A stretch of 64,000 nt of DNA from CAYSCZ01 sp051155775 (GTDB lineage Bacteria > Bacteroidota > Bacteroidia > Cytophagales > Cyclobacteriaceae): contig DAXETV010000015.1 in NCBI GenBank assembly GCA_051155775.1, forward strand, positions 9,720-73,719, given 5' to 3'. Position 1 is the first letter of the stretch; each line of letters opens with the position of its first letter. Both the position numbers and the translations under genes were made by a program. Under the pieces are notes generated by a model. It made no database searches, had not been told where the DNA came from, and saw only the letters and a list, made by a program, of their open reading frames with translations. This document shows positions 25,597 through 34,378 of this stretch, piece by piece.

Positions 25597-26811
25597 ATGA
25601 CAAAAATTTTTATAATATTATTTCTTATAGCCTGTATGGCAGTAGGGTGTCAGGAAACCGATAACTTTTCAAATATCCCTATCATCAATCAATCCACGAT
25701 TTTCAACTACCAGGTCAACCAGCAATTATTTTTAGATGAGGATAAGACAATCACGCTATTGATTTATTATCAGGATGAATTGATAAGGGAAATAGTGCCT
25801 ACATCCAGTCCTATTAACATCATTGATAGTGTTCAAAGAGACCGATATGACTTTATTCAGGTTATCACTGATGCCTCAACCAATGCGTTCGAAGTTTCAG
25901 TTTTTAAAAATATCACCTCCGGACGGGTCGATTTTACTGAAAACGACCTCTGTCAGGAAGGAATGGTTGATGTAAGTTTCGATTTACCGGAAGGGGAGAT
26001 AGTTCTTTACAGCGATCCATGCAAGTTATTGGTGGAGCCAGCAGGGCTAGCCGATTTTGAAACAGGATATACTACAAATTTTCAAAACCTGTATTTTAGA
26101 AATAATCAAAAGGAGTTTCTGTTAATCAACAATCTCTTTGAGCAGGAAATTGACCTGACAGATGTGAATTTCATCGACCTGGAGACACAAGAATTGTCTA
26201 TACCACCTACTATCGATGATTTTATCTTTAAACTTAGTGGGGTAATATTAACCGCTCAGTTTCTAAACCAACAGATTGTATTGCAGACTGATGTCGAAAG
26301 CCCACCCATTAAAGGCTCATCCACTTATGAGATTGCCATACCCGGGCCAACCGTTTTTGACAAATACCTCACGGAGATAAGCTACTTAAATGAATCAGGA
26401 GATAAACAACGAATTGAAATAATCGGGGACATCCCGGGAGCCGTTGATGATTTTTCACAGACGGGCAGTCTCACCAGTACAAACATTCAAGACTATGGGT
26501 TTTTACTTTCATCCGGATCGGTAGATGTGGTAAAAGCACGATGGAAGCCTGCCGCTTTAGAGAATGATAGTTTTGTTGAAATCTATACCGCCTCGCAAGA
26601 TGCTTCCTATCGGTTGCCCCAGGAAGTAACTGAGATTCTAAATGAACAGGTGAATTTTAATACCTCAAACCTGGTTTTTGATTATGTTGAAATGATTGAC
26701 TACAGCAACACACAATCATTTGATGAGTTTATCCGATTTTTGTTTATCCGAGAAAATGAGAGTTTTAATAACACCGATTTTATGATTAATAGTACCGAAT
26801 TGAAAGGTTAA
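25597..26811 (+). CDS. Lipoprotein of unknown function
   Basis: The 404-residue product has a lipoprotein signal with Cys18 (AVGC). The mature part is acidic and beta-rich with no family I recognise; strand-like repeats such as FNYQVNQQLF, VSFDLPEGEIVLYS and VRFDYVEMID-like segments suggest several sandwich domains. It probably sits in the outer or inner membrane facing the periplasm. Its stop codon abuts the stop of the EamA gene with zero bases between (TAA|TTA). A TATTTTTG at 25548-25555 resembles a -7 box but lacks a matching -33. Confidence 0.6.
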   Translation: MTKIFIILFLIACMAVGCQETDNFSNIPIINQSTIFNYQVNQQLFLDEDKTITLLIYYQDELIREIVPTSSPINIIDSVQRDRYDFIQVITDASTNAFEVSVFKNITSGRVDFTENDLCQEGMVDVSFDLPEGEIVLYSDPCKLLVEPAGLADFETGYTTNFQNLYFRNNQKEFLLINNLFEQEIDLTDVNFIDLETQELSIPPTIDDFIFKLSGVILTAQFLNQQIVLQTDVESPPIKGSSTYEIAIPGPTVFDKYLTEISYLNESGDKQRIEIIGDIPGAVDDFSQTGSLTSTNIQDYGFLLSSGSVDVVKARWKPAALENDSFVEIYTASQDASYRLPQEVTEILNEQVNFNTSNLVFDYVEMIDYSNTQSFDEFIRFLFIRENESFNNTDFMINSTELKG

Positions 26812-27714
26812 TTAACGCCATATGTCGGTATTCAATGCTTTCCTTTTAAAATAGCGGTTCAACAAAGGATAGTTGATAACAGAAAGCAGGATCATTAATC
26901 CACCAATATAAAAATTTTCCTGCATTTTTTCAGAGTCCCCGAAAACGATAAGGGCAAGGATTATGCCATACACCGGTTCAAGGTTGACCGTTAGATTTAC
27001 GGCGAATGCCGACACTCTTTTCATCAATTCAACGGAAACCGAAAATGCATAAACAGTACATATTACAGCTAATAGAATAAGGTAAATCCAATCAACAGGT
27101 TGGGGCAAAAAGTATGCCCCTCCAAAGAAGATGGCGGATACCGGCAGTATAATCAATATTATCAGGCTTGCGCCGCTCATCTCATAAAAGGTGATCAAAT
27201 ACGGGTCATATTTCAAAGTGAATTTGGCATTGATGATGGTAAATACCGCAGCTAAAAATGCAGATCCCAAAGCCATGACCAAGCCTAGCGGGTAGTTAAA
27301 CCCGGATGCGAAAATTATTGTTATACCGATTAATGCTGCTATTCCCAGGATCACTTCAAAAATCTTTATTCGCTTCCTATTAACCATTGGTTCCAGCAAG
27401 CTGGTCCAGATGGAGGTAGTGGCCATGCCTATGAGTGCTACGGATGCATTAGAAACCCTGGCCGCACCAAAAAATAAAATCCAGTGAAAGGCGATTATAA
27501 ACCCGGTCAGGAATATTTTTAAGACTTTATCGGAGCCGATTTTATAGGTTATCTTTTTTACTTTAAGCACGGGGATAAGCACAATAGCAGCGATGGAGGT
27601 CCGGAAAAATACAACCTCTATGGCCGGCACACTGATCAATAACCCCAGAATAGCTGTGAAGCCCCATATGAAGACTATAAAATGGAGCATTAAATAATCT
27701 TTTAGTTCACCCAC
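26812..27714 (-). CDS. EamA/DMT-family transporter
   Basis: The 300-residue integral membrane protein has about ten hydrophobic helices arranged as two tandem EamA halves (about 5-135 and 148-285). Halfway markers GFTAILG, FFRTS and AFHWILFFGAA in the first half, and VNLTVNLEPVYGIILA in the second half, are typical of the drug/metabolite transporter superfamily. The substrate cannot be read. It overlaps the LptF/G gene by one base and ends the tgt-lptF/G-EamA unit. Confidence 0.85.
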   Translation of the reverse strand: MGELKDYLMLHFIVFIWGFTAILGLLISVPAIEVVFFRTSIAAIVLIPVLKVKKITYKIGSDKVLKIFLTGFIIAFHWILFFGAARVSNASVALIGMATTSIWTSLLEPMVNRKRIKIFEVILGIAALIGITIIFASGFNYPLGLVMALGSAFLAAVFTIINAKFTLKYDPYLITFYEMSGASLIILIILPVSAIFFGGAYFLPQPVDWIYLILLAVICTVYAFSVSVELMKRVSAFAVNLTVNLEPVYGIILALIVFGDSEKMQENFYIGGLMILLSVINYPLLNRYFKRKALNTDIWR

Positions 27715-28790
27715 TATTTCAATAATAATTTATAAAGTAAGATGCCAACAGCTGTGAATATAATGTTTGGGACCCAAACGGCAAGGAGCGGATTCATGGA
27801 GCCAACCTCGGCAATTGCTTGTGCCAATATAAAAAATATTATAAAAATGAATGCAACCAAAAAACCCAAAGCTATCTGAAACCCGGCACCTCCACGCAAT
27901 TTTTTTGATGAAGTGATCACACCAATAAAAGTTAGAATAATAACAGTAAATGGTTGCATAAAGCGGATGTATTTTTCTATCCTGAAAATATCCACATCGT
28001 CTGCACTGCGCGCCTTTTGGAATTCGATATAGTCGTTCAGTTCATTAATGGTCAGGGATTGCTGGAAATTCTTTTTATTATCAAAATCAGAAGGTAAGAT
28101 GTTTATCACCGAATCAATTTTGCGTCCGGATGCTATGGATTCATTCATGCTGTCTATTTCCCTGATCCAGTAATTATCCAGAAGCCATTTATTTTTAGCA
28201 GTATCCCAGTTGATCCGGTTAGCGTGCAATTTTTCCACCAGCTGAGTGCCATCAAACCGCTCTATGGTCACGTTATAGCCCGTCTCATTTTGATTATTGT
28301 AATTGTGCAAATAGAAATATTCATTCTCTCCAACCTTGAAGTGTATATCCCTTTCATTGAAATAAAATGTCCCCTCGAAATATTGTAACTCAAAGGCTAC
28401 CCTGAATTTGTTGGCATTAGGTATTATCCAGCCATTTAAGTAAAAACTTAGCACAGCAATGATTATCGCTCCTAATAAATAAGGGAAAAACAATCTCCTG
28501 TAGCTAACCCCGCTGGCGAGTATAGCAATGATCTCACTTTTCACGGCAAGATTTGTTGTGACATATACGGTGGCTATATAAGTGGTTATGGGTGTGATCA
28601 AGCTGGCTACATAGGGGAAAAATGTGAGGTAGTAGCTCATTATCTCTTCGAGGGAATTTTGATTTTCTATGAATTCATCATTCTTCTCTGTGAAATCAAT
28701 TATGCAAACTATGGTGCACAGTATGATCACAACAAAGAAAAATGTGGTCAACATCTTTTTTAAGATGTACTTGTCAATGGTTTTAATCAC
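27714..28790 (-). CDS. LptF/LptG permease (YjgP/YjgQ family)
   Basis: The 358-residue protein has the LptF/G plan: an N-terminal block of three transmembrane helices (about 15-40, 55-80, 98-120), a periplasmic beta-jellyroll (about 130-260) and three C-terminal helices (about 272-355). The N-terminus MIKTIDKYILKKML and the coupling segment LAVKSEIIAILASGVS are characteristic. It is a subunit of the LptB2FG exporter that lifts lipopolysaccharide out of the inner membrane. Whether it is the F or G subunit cannot be decided by reading. It overlaps tgt by four bases. Confidence 0.9.
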   Translation of the reverse strand: MIKTIDKYILKKMLTTFFFVVIILCTIVCIIDFTEKNDEFIENQNSLEEIMSYYLTFFPYVASLITPITTYIATVYVTTNLAVKSEIIAILASGVSYRRLFFPYLLGAIIIAVLSFYLNGWIIPNANKFRVAFELQYFEGTFYFNERDIHFKVGENEYFYLHNYNNQNETGYNVTIERFDGTQLVEKLHANRINWDTAKNKWLLDNYWIREIDSMNESIASGRKIDSVINILPSDFDNKKNFQQSLTINELNDYIEFQKARSADDVDIFRIEKYIRFMQPFTVIILTFIGVITSSKKLRGGAGFQIALGFLVAFIFIIFFILAQAIAEVGSMNPLLAVWVPNIIFTAVGILLYKLLLK

Positions 28791-29917
28791 AGCCTTCTAT
28801 CAATTTTTCTTAGCATCGCTTCTTTCCATGGAATGAACGTATCAGAAAGTATTTGTTTTCTTGCTTGCTTCATTAACCATAAATAAAATGATAAGTTCTG
28901 CAGTGAAGCTATCTGCAGGCCTAGTATTTCATTGGTAGTGATCAAATGGCGCAGATAAGCTTTTGAGTAATGCCGGCTGGCGAAATTATCTAAAGACTCG
29001 TCAATAGCACTTAAATCATTCTTCCACTTTTCATTCCTAATGTTAATAATTCCCTGCGTAGTGAATATCATGCCATTTCTTCCGTTTCTTGTTGGCATCA
29101 CACAATCGAACATATCAATTCCCAGGTCTATACACTCCAAAATGTTTGCCGGGGTGCCAACACCCATTAGATATCTGGGTTTATCACCCGGGAGGATATC
29201 GCAAACTAATTCTGTCATTTTATACATTGCCTCATGAGGTTCGCCAACCGAAAGACCACCAATGGCATTACCATCTGCATCTTTACTGGCGATGTATTCA
29301 GCTGATATCTGTCTTAAATCAGGATAAACACTTCCCTGTACGATAGGAAACAAATGTTGCTCATAGTCATAAAATGGGTCATTTTTTTGGAAGTGATTAA
29401 TGCACCTGTCAAGCCAGCTGTGAGTAAGCCTCATCGACTTTTTGGCATAGTCATAATCACATGGATAAGGCGTGCATTCGTCAAAAGCCATAATGATATC
29501 TGCACCAATAGTCCTTTCAATAGCTATTACCGATTCAGGTGTGAAGTAATGTCTTGAGCCATCAATGTGAGACTGGAATACAACACCTTCCTCATCTATT
29601 TTTCTATTGCCTGCCAGGGAATAAACCTGATACCCACCGCTATCAGTTAGTATGGGTTTATCCCAGCCTATGAATTTGTGAAGTCCACCGGCCTTTTGTA
29701 TGACCTCTAAACCGGGTCTAAGGTACAGATGGTAGGTATTGCCAAGAATTATCTCAGCTTTGATATCTTTTGATAATTCACGCTGATGAATGGCTTTAAC
29801 CGTTCCAAGGGTGCCGACAGGCATAAAAATAGGAGTGGAAATTTCTCCATGACCGGTTTGGATGATACCCGCTCTGGCTTTGGTTTTTTTGTTTTGATGA
29901 ATCAGCTTAAACTTCAT
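28787..29917 (-). CDS. tgt: tRNA-guanine transglycosylase
   Basis: The 376-residue enzyme exchanges G34 for a queuine precursor in tRNAs reading NAY codons. It shows the active-site Asp92 (ILTDSGGYQVYS), GADIIMAFDE, GGLSVGEP and the nucleophile segment GIDMFDCVMPTRNGRNG. The C-terminal CxCxxC part of the zinc site found in proteobacterial Tgt is absent: the segment reads SLDNFASRHYSKAYLRH, keeping only the histidine. I recall the same loss in other Bacteroidota Tgt sequences, so it is probably a lineage trait. It heads an operon with lptF/G (four-base overlap). Confidence 0.95.
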   Translation of the reverse strand: MKFKLIHQNKKTKARAGIIQTGHGEISTPIFMPVGTLGTVKAIHQRELSKDIKAEIILGNTYHLYLRPGLEVIQKAGGLHKFIGWDKPILTDSGGYQVYSLAGNRKIDEEGVVFQSHIDGSRHYFTPESVIAIERTIGADIIMAFDECTPYPCDYDYAKKSMRLTHSWLDRCINHFQKNDPFYDYEQHLFPIVQGSVYPDLRQISAEYIASKDADGNAIGGLSVGEPHEAMYKMTELVCDILPGDKPRYLMGVGTPANILECIDLGIDMFDCVMPTRNGRNGMIFTTQGIINIRNEKWKNDLSAIDESLDNFASRHYSKAYLRHLITTNEILGLQIASLQNLSFYLWLMKQARKQILSDTFIPWKEAMLRKIDRRL

Positions 29918-29967
29918 GAATGCGCTAAATTAAGCCGGATTTTGTTTTCTTTAATCTTTTTGAATGA

Positions 29968-29983
29968 TTTGGTAAATACCAAA
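29968..29983. promoter_or_regulatory. 16-bp palindrome in the tgt/GT2-sigma divergent promoter region
   Basis: TTTGGTA-AA-TACCAAA is a perfect inverted repeat in the 70-bp gap between tgt and the glycosyltransferase gene, ending four bases before the latter's ATG. It is well placed to control translation or transcription initiation of the GT2-sigma-rsmG unit; the regulator is unknown. Confidence 0.45.
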
Positions 29984-29987
29984 ATGA

Positions 29988-31088
29988 ATGATGTTTATCC
30001 TGCTATTTATTTTCGCACTGGCTGTACAGCTTTATTTTTTATTAAATGCTTACAGGAGATTAAAGAAATACAGGCACCGTGATTATTCGAAAATTGAGAA
30101 TTTTCCTCCCGTCTCTGTAATAATTTGTGCTCACAATGAAGCACATAATATCAAACGAAATCTCCCCAAAGTACTTGATCAATCCTATCCGAATTTTGAG
30201 GTGCTGGTAGTCAATGACAGATCGACAGATAAGACGCAAAGTATTTTGGAACATTTGTCAGAGAAATATGACTACCTGAAAATAAAATATATCAAAGAAA
30301 CGCCAGGTGATATAAACCATAAAAAATATGCCCTTAAAATGGGTATTGCAGAAAGTAAAAATCAAATATTAGTTTTCACGGATGCCGATTGCTGGCCTGT
30401 CAATGAAAATTGGTTGAAGTCTGTTTTTGCACAATTCCGGGATGGTGATCTGGTCATTGGGTATTCACCGTATTTAAAAAAACCGGGATTGCTGAATGCA
30501 TTTATTCAATATGAAACGCAACTAACGGGTGTTTTGTATCTCGGCGCAGCTTTATCAAAAAAGCCTTATATGGCAGTAGGAAGGAACCTGGCTTATAAAA
30601 GAACCCTTATTTATGAAGAAATTAAGTCTTTGAGCCATCAGCATGTGACGGGCGGTGACGATGATCTGTTAATTAATCAATTACCTCCGTCAGCTAAAGT
30701 AAATATTGTACTAAGTAAAGAATCTACCATTTATTCTACACCGGAAAGGAACTTAAAGCCCTTTTTAAGGCAAAAAATACGTCATTTATCGGTAAGTAAG
30801 CACTATAAAGCCGGGAACAAGATTTATCTCACGGTGTTTTACGTTACCTTTATATTGTTTTATATCGTAATGCCTTTTTTGTTTAAAAATTTAATAGAAC
30901 TAGGCTTGGTTTTTGGTGGTTATTTTATTAGGATTTTGATTCAATTGAATTGTTTTAAATTACTCTATAAGCATTCTGGGCACAAACAGGATTATTTCTG
31001 GGCACCGTTGACTGATATTATGTATGTTTTCTACCTGATGTTTTTAGGGCCTTATTCATGGATTAGAAAAATTAACAAATGGAATTAA
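29988..31088 (+). CDS. Family 2 glycosyltransferase, membrane bound
   Basis: The 366-residue protein has an N-terminal hydrophobic helix (about 2-22) and a GT-A domain: SVIICAHNEAHNI (about 45-57), VVNDRSTDKT (about 75-84), the metal-binding FTDADCWP (about 126-133) and TGGDDDLLIN (about 221-230). Two C-terminal transmembrane helices follow (about 283-330). It would move a sugar from a nucleotide donor to a lipid or polymer acceptor at the inner membrane. An RRLKKY-like basic patch follows the first helix. It overlaps the downstream sigma-factor gene by ten bases, so the two are coupled. Confidence 0.9.
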   Translation: MMFILLFIFALAVQLYFLLNAYRRLKKYRHRDYSKIENFPPVSVIICAHNEAHNIKRNLPKVLDQSYPNFEVLVVNDRSTDKTQSILEHLSEKYDYLKIKYIKETPGDINHKKYALKMGIAESKNQILVFTDADCWPVNENWLKSVFAQFRDGDLVIGYSPYLKKPGLLNAFIQYETQLTGVLYLGAALSKKPYMAVGRNLAYKRTLIYEEIKSLSHQHVTGGDDDLLINQLPPSAKVNIVLSKESTIYSTPERNLKPFLRQKIRHLSVSKHYKAGNKIYLTVFYVTFILFYIVMPFLFKNLIELGLVFGGYFIRILIQLNCFKLLYKHSGHKQDYFWAPLTDIMYVFYLMFLGPYSWIRKINKWN

Positions 31089-31687
31089 ACAAGCAATTTT
31101 CAGATAAAGCATTAAAAGATTTTAATCTCATAGACCTTGCCACGAAAGGTGAGGATCAAACAGCTTTTGCTGAACTGATGGACCGGTACCGCAAACCCGT
31201 TTATCACATGATCCTTAAAATGGTACGTAATGTTGATGATGCTGAAGATCTTACCATAGAGGCGTTTGCAAAAGCTTTTAAAAACCTGCACAGATTCAAG
31301 AAGGATTACACTTTCAGCACCTGGCTATTTAGAATTGCTACTAATAATGCCATCGACTTTATCAGAAAAAAAAGATTGGAAACGTATAGTCTGAATACTT
31401 CCTACACCGATGATAACGGCGATTCTGTTAACATCGATGTTGAGGACCAAAATCTTGACCCATCTGAAGAAGCGGTAAAAGCACAAAAAATTGAGTTGGT
31501 AAGAATGTTTGTGACCAAATTACCGGCCAAGTACCAGCGATTAGTAAGGCTTAGATATTTTGATGAGCTTTCTTATGAAGAGATTGCCAAGGAACTAGAA
31601 GCGCCACTGGGAACAGTAAAAGCACAGCTCCACAGGGCCAGGGAACTAATGTATGACCTGGTAAAAGATAAAAAGCAGCATATCTGA
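31079..31687 (+). CDS. ECF-type sigma factor (RpoE-like)
   Basis: The 202-residue protein has sigma-2 (AFAELMDRYRKPVYHMILKM, NVDDAEDLTIEAF, STWLFRIATNNAIDFIRKKR; about 28-101) and sigma-4 (AKYQRLVRLRYFDELSYEEIAKEL, GTVKAQLHRAR; about 145-192). It starts inside the glycosyltransferase coding sequence and is followed by rsmG after six bases. No anti-sigma factor gene is adjacent, unlike most ECF loci, so its activity may be set by transcription or by a distant partner. The gene order GT2-ECF-rsmG is, to my memory, recurrent in Cytophagales; I did not check this. Confidence 0.9.
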   Translation: MELNKQFSDKALKDFNLIDLATKGEDQTAFAELMDRYRKPVYHMILKMVRNVDDAEDLTIEAFAKAFKNLHRFKKDYTFSTWLFRIATNNAIDFIRKKRLETYSLNTSYTDDNGDSVNIDVEDQNLDPSEEAVKAQKIELVRMFVTKLPAKYQRLVRLRYFDELSYEEIAKELEAPLGTVKAQLHRARELMYDLVKDKKQHI

Positions 31688-31693
31688 TAGCCA

Positions 31694-32320
31694 TTGGATT
31701 ATCTGAAATATTATTTCTCTCAATTAACTGATGATCAGTTACATACCTACCGTAACCTTGAGGCGTGTTATCAGGATTGGAACGCCAAAATAAACCTTAT
31801 TTCCAGGAAAGATATAGACAGCCTGTTGCTCAAGCACATTTTACACTCATTAGCTATAGCGAAATTTATTGAATTCCCAGATGGTTCGAAAATTATGGAT
31901 GTAGGAACCGGTGGTGGCTTCCCCGGGATACCATTAGCGATTATGTTTCCGTATGCAACATTTCATCTTGTTGACTCGGTAGGAAAAAAAATAAAGGTTG
32001 TGAATGACATCATCGACAAGCTTGGTATAAAGAATGTGAAAACCTATAACCTCCGTGCTGAAAATATGCAGGACAGCTATGATTACGTGGTGAGCAGGGC
32101 AGTAGCTAATACCAGGGATTTTTATCAATGGGTAAAAAAGAAATTCAACAAAAAAAATAAACACCAACTCATTGATAATGGTATATTTTATCTAAAAGGT
32201 GGTGATCTTACCGAAGAACTTAGGGAAGCGAATGTTCGCTACAAATTGTTTGAAATCAGCGATTATTATCAGGAAGAATTTTTCCAGACAAAAAAGGTGC
32301 TTTATATCCCTCACCAATAG
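31694..32320 (+). CDS. rsmG: 16S rRNA m7G527 methyltransferase
   Basis: The 208-residue SAM-dependent enzyme methylates G527 of 16S rRNA in the 530 loop. Diagnostic motifs are NLISRKDIDSLLLKHILHSL, the SAM site MDVGTGGGFPGIPLAI (about 70-85), LVDSVGKK and DYVVSRAVAN. I use the TTG at 31694 as start because it is the first usable in-frame codon after the sigma-factor stop and yields the family N-terminus DYLKYYFSQL. Genes of this family are usually near dnaA or parA; here it is placed in the sigma-factor operon. Confidence 0.92.
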   Translation: MDYLKYYFSQLTDDQLHTYRNLEACYQDWNAKINLISRKDIDSLLLKHILHSLAIAKFIEFPDGSKIMDVGTGGGFPGIPLAIMFPYATFHLVDSVGKKIKVVNDIIDKLGIKNVKTYNLRAENMQDSYDYVVSRAVANTRDFYQWVKKKFNKKNKHQLIDNGIFYLKGGDLTEELREANVRYKLFEISDYYQEEFFQTKKVLYIPHQ

Positions 32321-32344
32321 CCATTTCTGTTGTAAATAGCGTCT

Positions 32345-33769
32345 ATGATTTCATTAGATGACTTTAGAAAACATGCCCATCAGTTTGTTGATTGGATGGC
32401 TGATTATCTGGAGGAGATAGAATCCCTGCCGGTAAGGTCAAAAGTATCTCCCGGGGATATTTACGCTAAGCTACCTGATTCTCCACCAATGAAGGGGGCA
32501 TCCGTAGGGCAAATCTTTGAAGACTTTAAGGCAATAGTTATGCCCGGTGTTACCCATTGGCAGCATCCAAATTTTCATGCTTTTTTTCCGGCCAATTCTT
32601 CTTATCCGTCTGTTCTTGCTGAGATGCTTACCGCTACCATTGGTGCACAATGCATGCTATGGGAGACATCACCCGCAGCTGCCGAACTTGAAGAAAAAGT
32701 TTTGAACTGGCTGAAGCCTCTTTTGGGCATCCCCCATGAATGGAGCGGGGTTATCCAGGACACCGCTTCCACCTCTACCTTAGTGGCCTTACTTACTGCC
32801 AGGGAAGCAAGTAGTAGCTTTACCATCAACAAAGAAGGACTTTATCAAAAGCCTGTTTATCTCATTTATTGCTCTACTGAAACCCATTCTTCTATCGAAA
32901 AGGATGTGAAAATCGCCGGATTTGGTGCTGAAAATTTGGTTAAAGTAGCCGTAAAAGAAGATTTGAGCATGGATCCTGAGCAACTGGAAGCTGCTATTAA
33001 AGCTGATATCTCCAAAGGATACCAACCACTTTGTATAATCTGTACACTGGGTACTACTGGTACCCTGGCTGTTGATCCGGTAAAAGAAATTGGAGTGATA
33101 GCCAGGATATATGACTTATGGAACCATATAGATGCCGCTTATGCCGGTGTTGTTTTGATGTTGGAGGAATATAAATGGATGATTGATGGTATTGAGAATG
33201 CGGATAGTTTCGTTTTTAATCCGCACAAATGGATGCTGACCAACTTTGATTGTTCGTTGTATTATGTGCGCAGTAAAGAACTCTTGATCAGAACTTTTGA
33301 GATCTTGCCTGAGTACCTTAAAACATCTTCAGGAAATGAAGTTAACAACTATAGGGACTGGGGAATCCCTTTGGGGCGAAGGTTTAGGGCACTAAAGTTG
33401 TGGTTTGTGATAAGGAATTATGGAGTAGAAGGAATAAAAGGTAAGATCATTAGTGATATAAAACTGGCTGAGTGGTTGGAGAATCAAATTGAGGTGTCAG
33501 AAGACTTTGAAAATATTTTGCCTCGAAAAATGAATATGGTTTTTTTTAGATTCCATCCTTCGAATATTCAGGAAATTGACCATTTAAACCAAATAAACAA
33601 AGACCTTAAGAATAAACTAAATGATAGCGGTAGGCTATATGTTACCCATTATATTGTCCGGGATGTATACTTTATAAGATTGTGCATCGGGTCACCTTAT
33701 GTTACACTAGAAAATGTAAAGCAAAGCTGGGAGGCTATACAATCAATATCCGGGAGGGTAGAGCACTAA
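32345..33769 (+). CDS. PLP-dependent aromatic-L-amino-acid decarboxylase
   Basis: The 474-residue protein is a group II decarboxylase. The PLP lysine is Lys295 in FNPHKWMLTNFDCS, with the Asp contact in HIDAAYAG (about 262-269), VTHWQHPNFHAFFPA near residue 65 and LGTTGTLAVDPV near 231. GRRFRALKLWFVIRNYG is typical of the DOPA/tryptophan/phenylalanine decarboxylase clade. It converts an aromatic amino acid to the amine and CO2; which one cannot be read. It follows rsmG by 24 bases and may be read through from that operon. Confidence 0.9.
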   Translation: MISLDDFRKHAHQFVDWMADYLEEIESLPVRSKVSPGDIYAKLPDSPPMKGASVGQIFEDFKAIVMPGVTHWQHPNFHAFFPANSSYPSVLAEMLTATIGAQCMLWETSPAAAELEEKVLNWLKPLLGIPHEWSGVIQDTASTSTLVALLTAREASSSFTINKEGLYQKPVYLIYCSTETHSSIEKDVKIAGFGAENLVKVAVKEDLSMDPEQLEAAIKADISKGYQPLCIICTLGTTGTLAVDPVKEIGVIARIYDLWNHIDAAYAGVVLMLEEYKWMIDGIENADSFVFNPHKWMLTNFDCSLYYVRSKELLIRTFEILPEYLKTSSGNEVNNYRDWGIPLGRRFRALKLWFVIRNYGVEGIKGKIISDIKLAEWLENQIEVSEDFENILPRKMNMVFFRFHPSNIQEIDHLNQINKDLKNKLNDSGRLYVTHYIVRDVYFIRLCIGSPYVTLENVKQSWEAIQSISGRVEH

Positions 33770-33836
33770 ATGAACTATATCCGCTAGAAGCCTTCAAAGT
33801 ATTGGCTATCCAGCCTGATTTATAAGCACTTAATAT

Positions 33837-34226
33837 TTATTTTGGTTGATTATCAATTCCAAGCCACTTGAGTGCTGCTTCCCTGTTTTCAAATGAAGAC
33901 ACACTCCAACCTCTGTTTAGTGAGGCGGTCACGTAAAATTCAGCAGTTTCCCTGGTTTTAGGTTCAACCGGCATTATTAGTGCGATCTTTGTAAGTCTGC
34001 TTAAAGGCTCTTCGATGTAATCCTTGGCGGGAAGGTTATACACATCCATTAGGTTGCTCACATGCTCAAGGTTAGTGGTGTCTACAAGTACAAGGTTTGA
34101 GCTGTGTTGTTTCTGAAGGGTAACACGTTTTGCCAGGGCATCTTGCATATCTTTACCATTCATAGATCCTGTGTAAACACTTTCTATAATGTTCAGATCA
34201 GCATTATAAGTAACCGTCCAGGCCAT
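33837..34226 (-). CDS. STAS/SpoIIAA-like small protein
   Basis: The 129-residue protein has the alternating alpha/beta layout of the STAS-like fold used by many Bacteroidota proteins: VTYNADLNIIESVYTG, then a helix, SNLVLVDTTNLEHVSN and KIALIMPVEPK. There is no anti-sigma partner nearby and the classic phosphorylated Ser site is not evident. The function is unknown. It is transcribed away from the HD gene from a region with a 23-bp palindrome. Confidence 0.6.
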   Translation of the reverse strand: MAWTVTYNADLNIIESVYTGSMNGKDMQDALAKRVTLQKQHSSNLVLVDTTNLEHVSNLMDVYNLPAKDYIEEPLSRLTKIALIMPVEPKTRETAEFYVTASLNRGWSVSSFENREAALKWLGIDNQPK

Positions 34227-34251
34227 GATTTACAATTAAGCGACCCTTAAA

Positions 34252-34274
34252 TGTATAAAAATTTCTTTTATACA
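34252..34274. promoter_or_regulatory. 23-bp palindrome in a divergent promoter region
   Basis: TGTATAAAA-ATTTC-TTTTATACA is a perfect 9-5-9 inverted repeat, 26 bases upstream of the STAS-like gene and 105 bases upstream of the HD gene. A terminator is unlikely since both genes point away. It is a candidate operator controlling one or both. Confidence 0.5.
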
Positions 34275-34378
34275 GCTAGCTGATGGTCAATTGATTGCAT
34301 ATACCATTCCATTGCTACATTGCTCCAATCTCTTTGATATTAGTTTCATAGATTTTTCAAATGCTTTAGGTTTGATCT

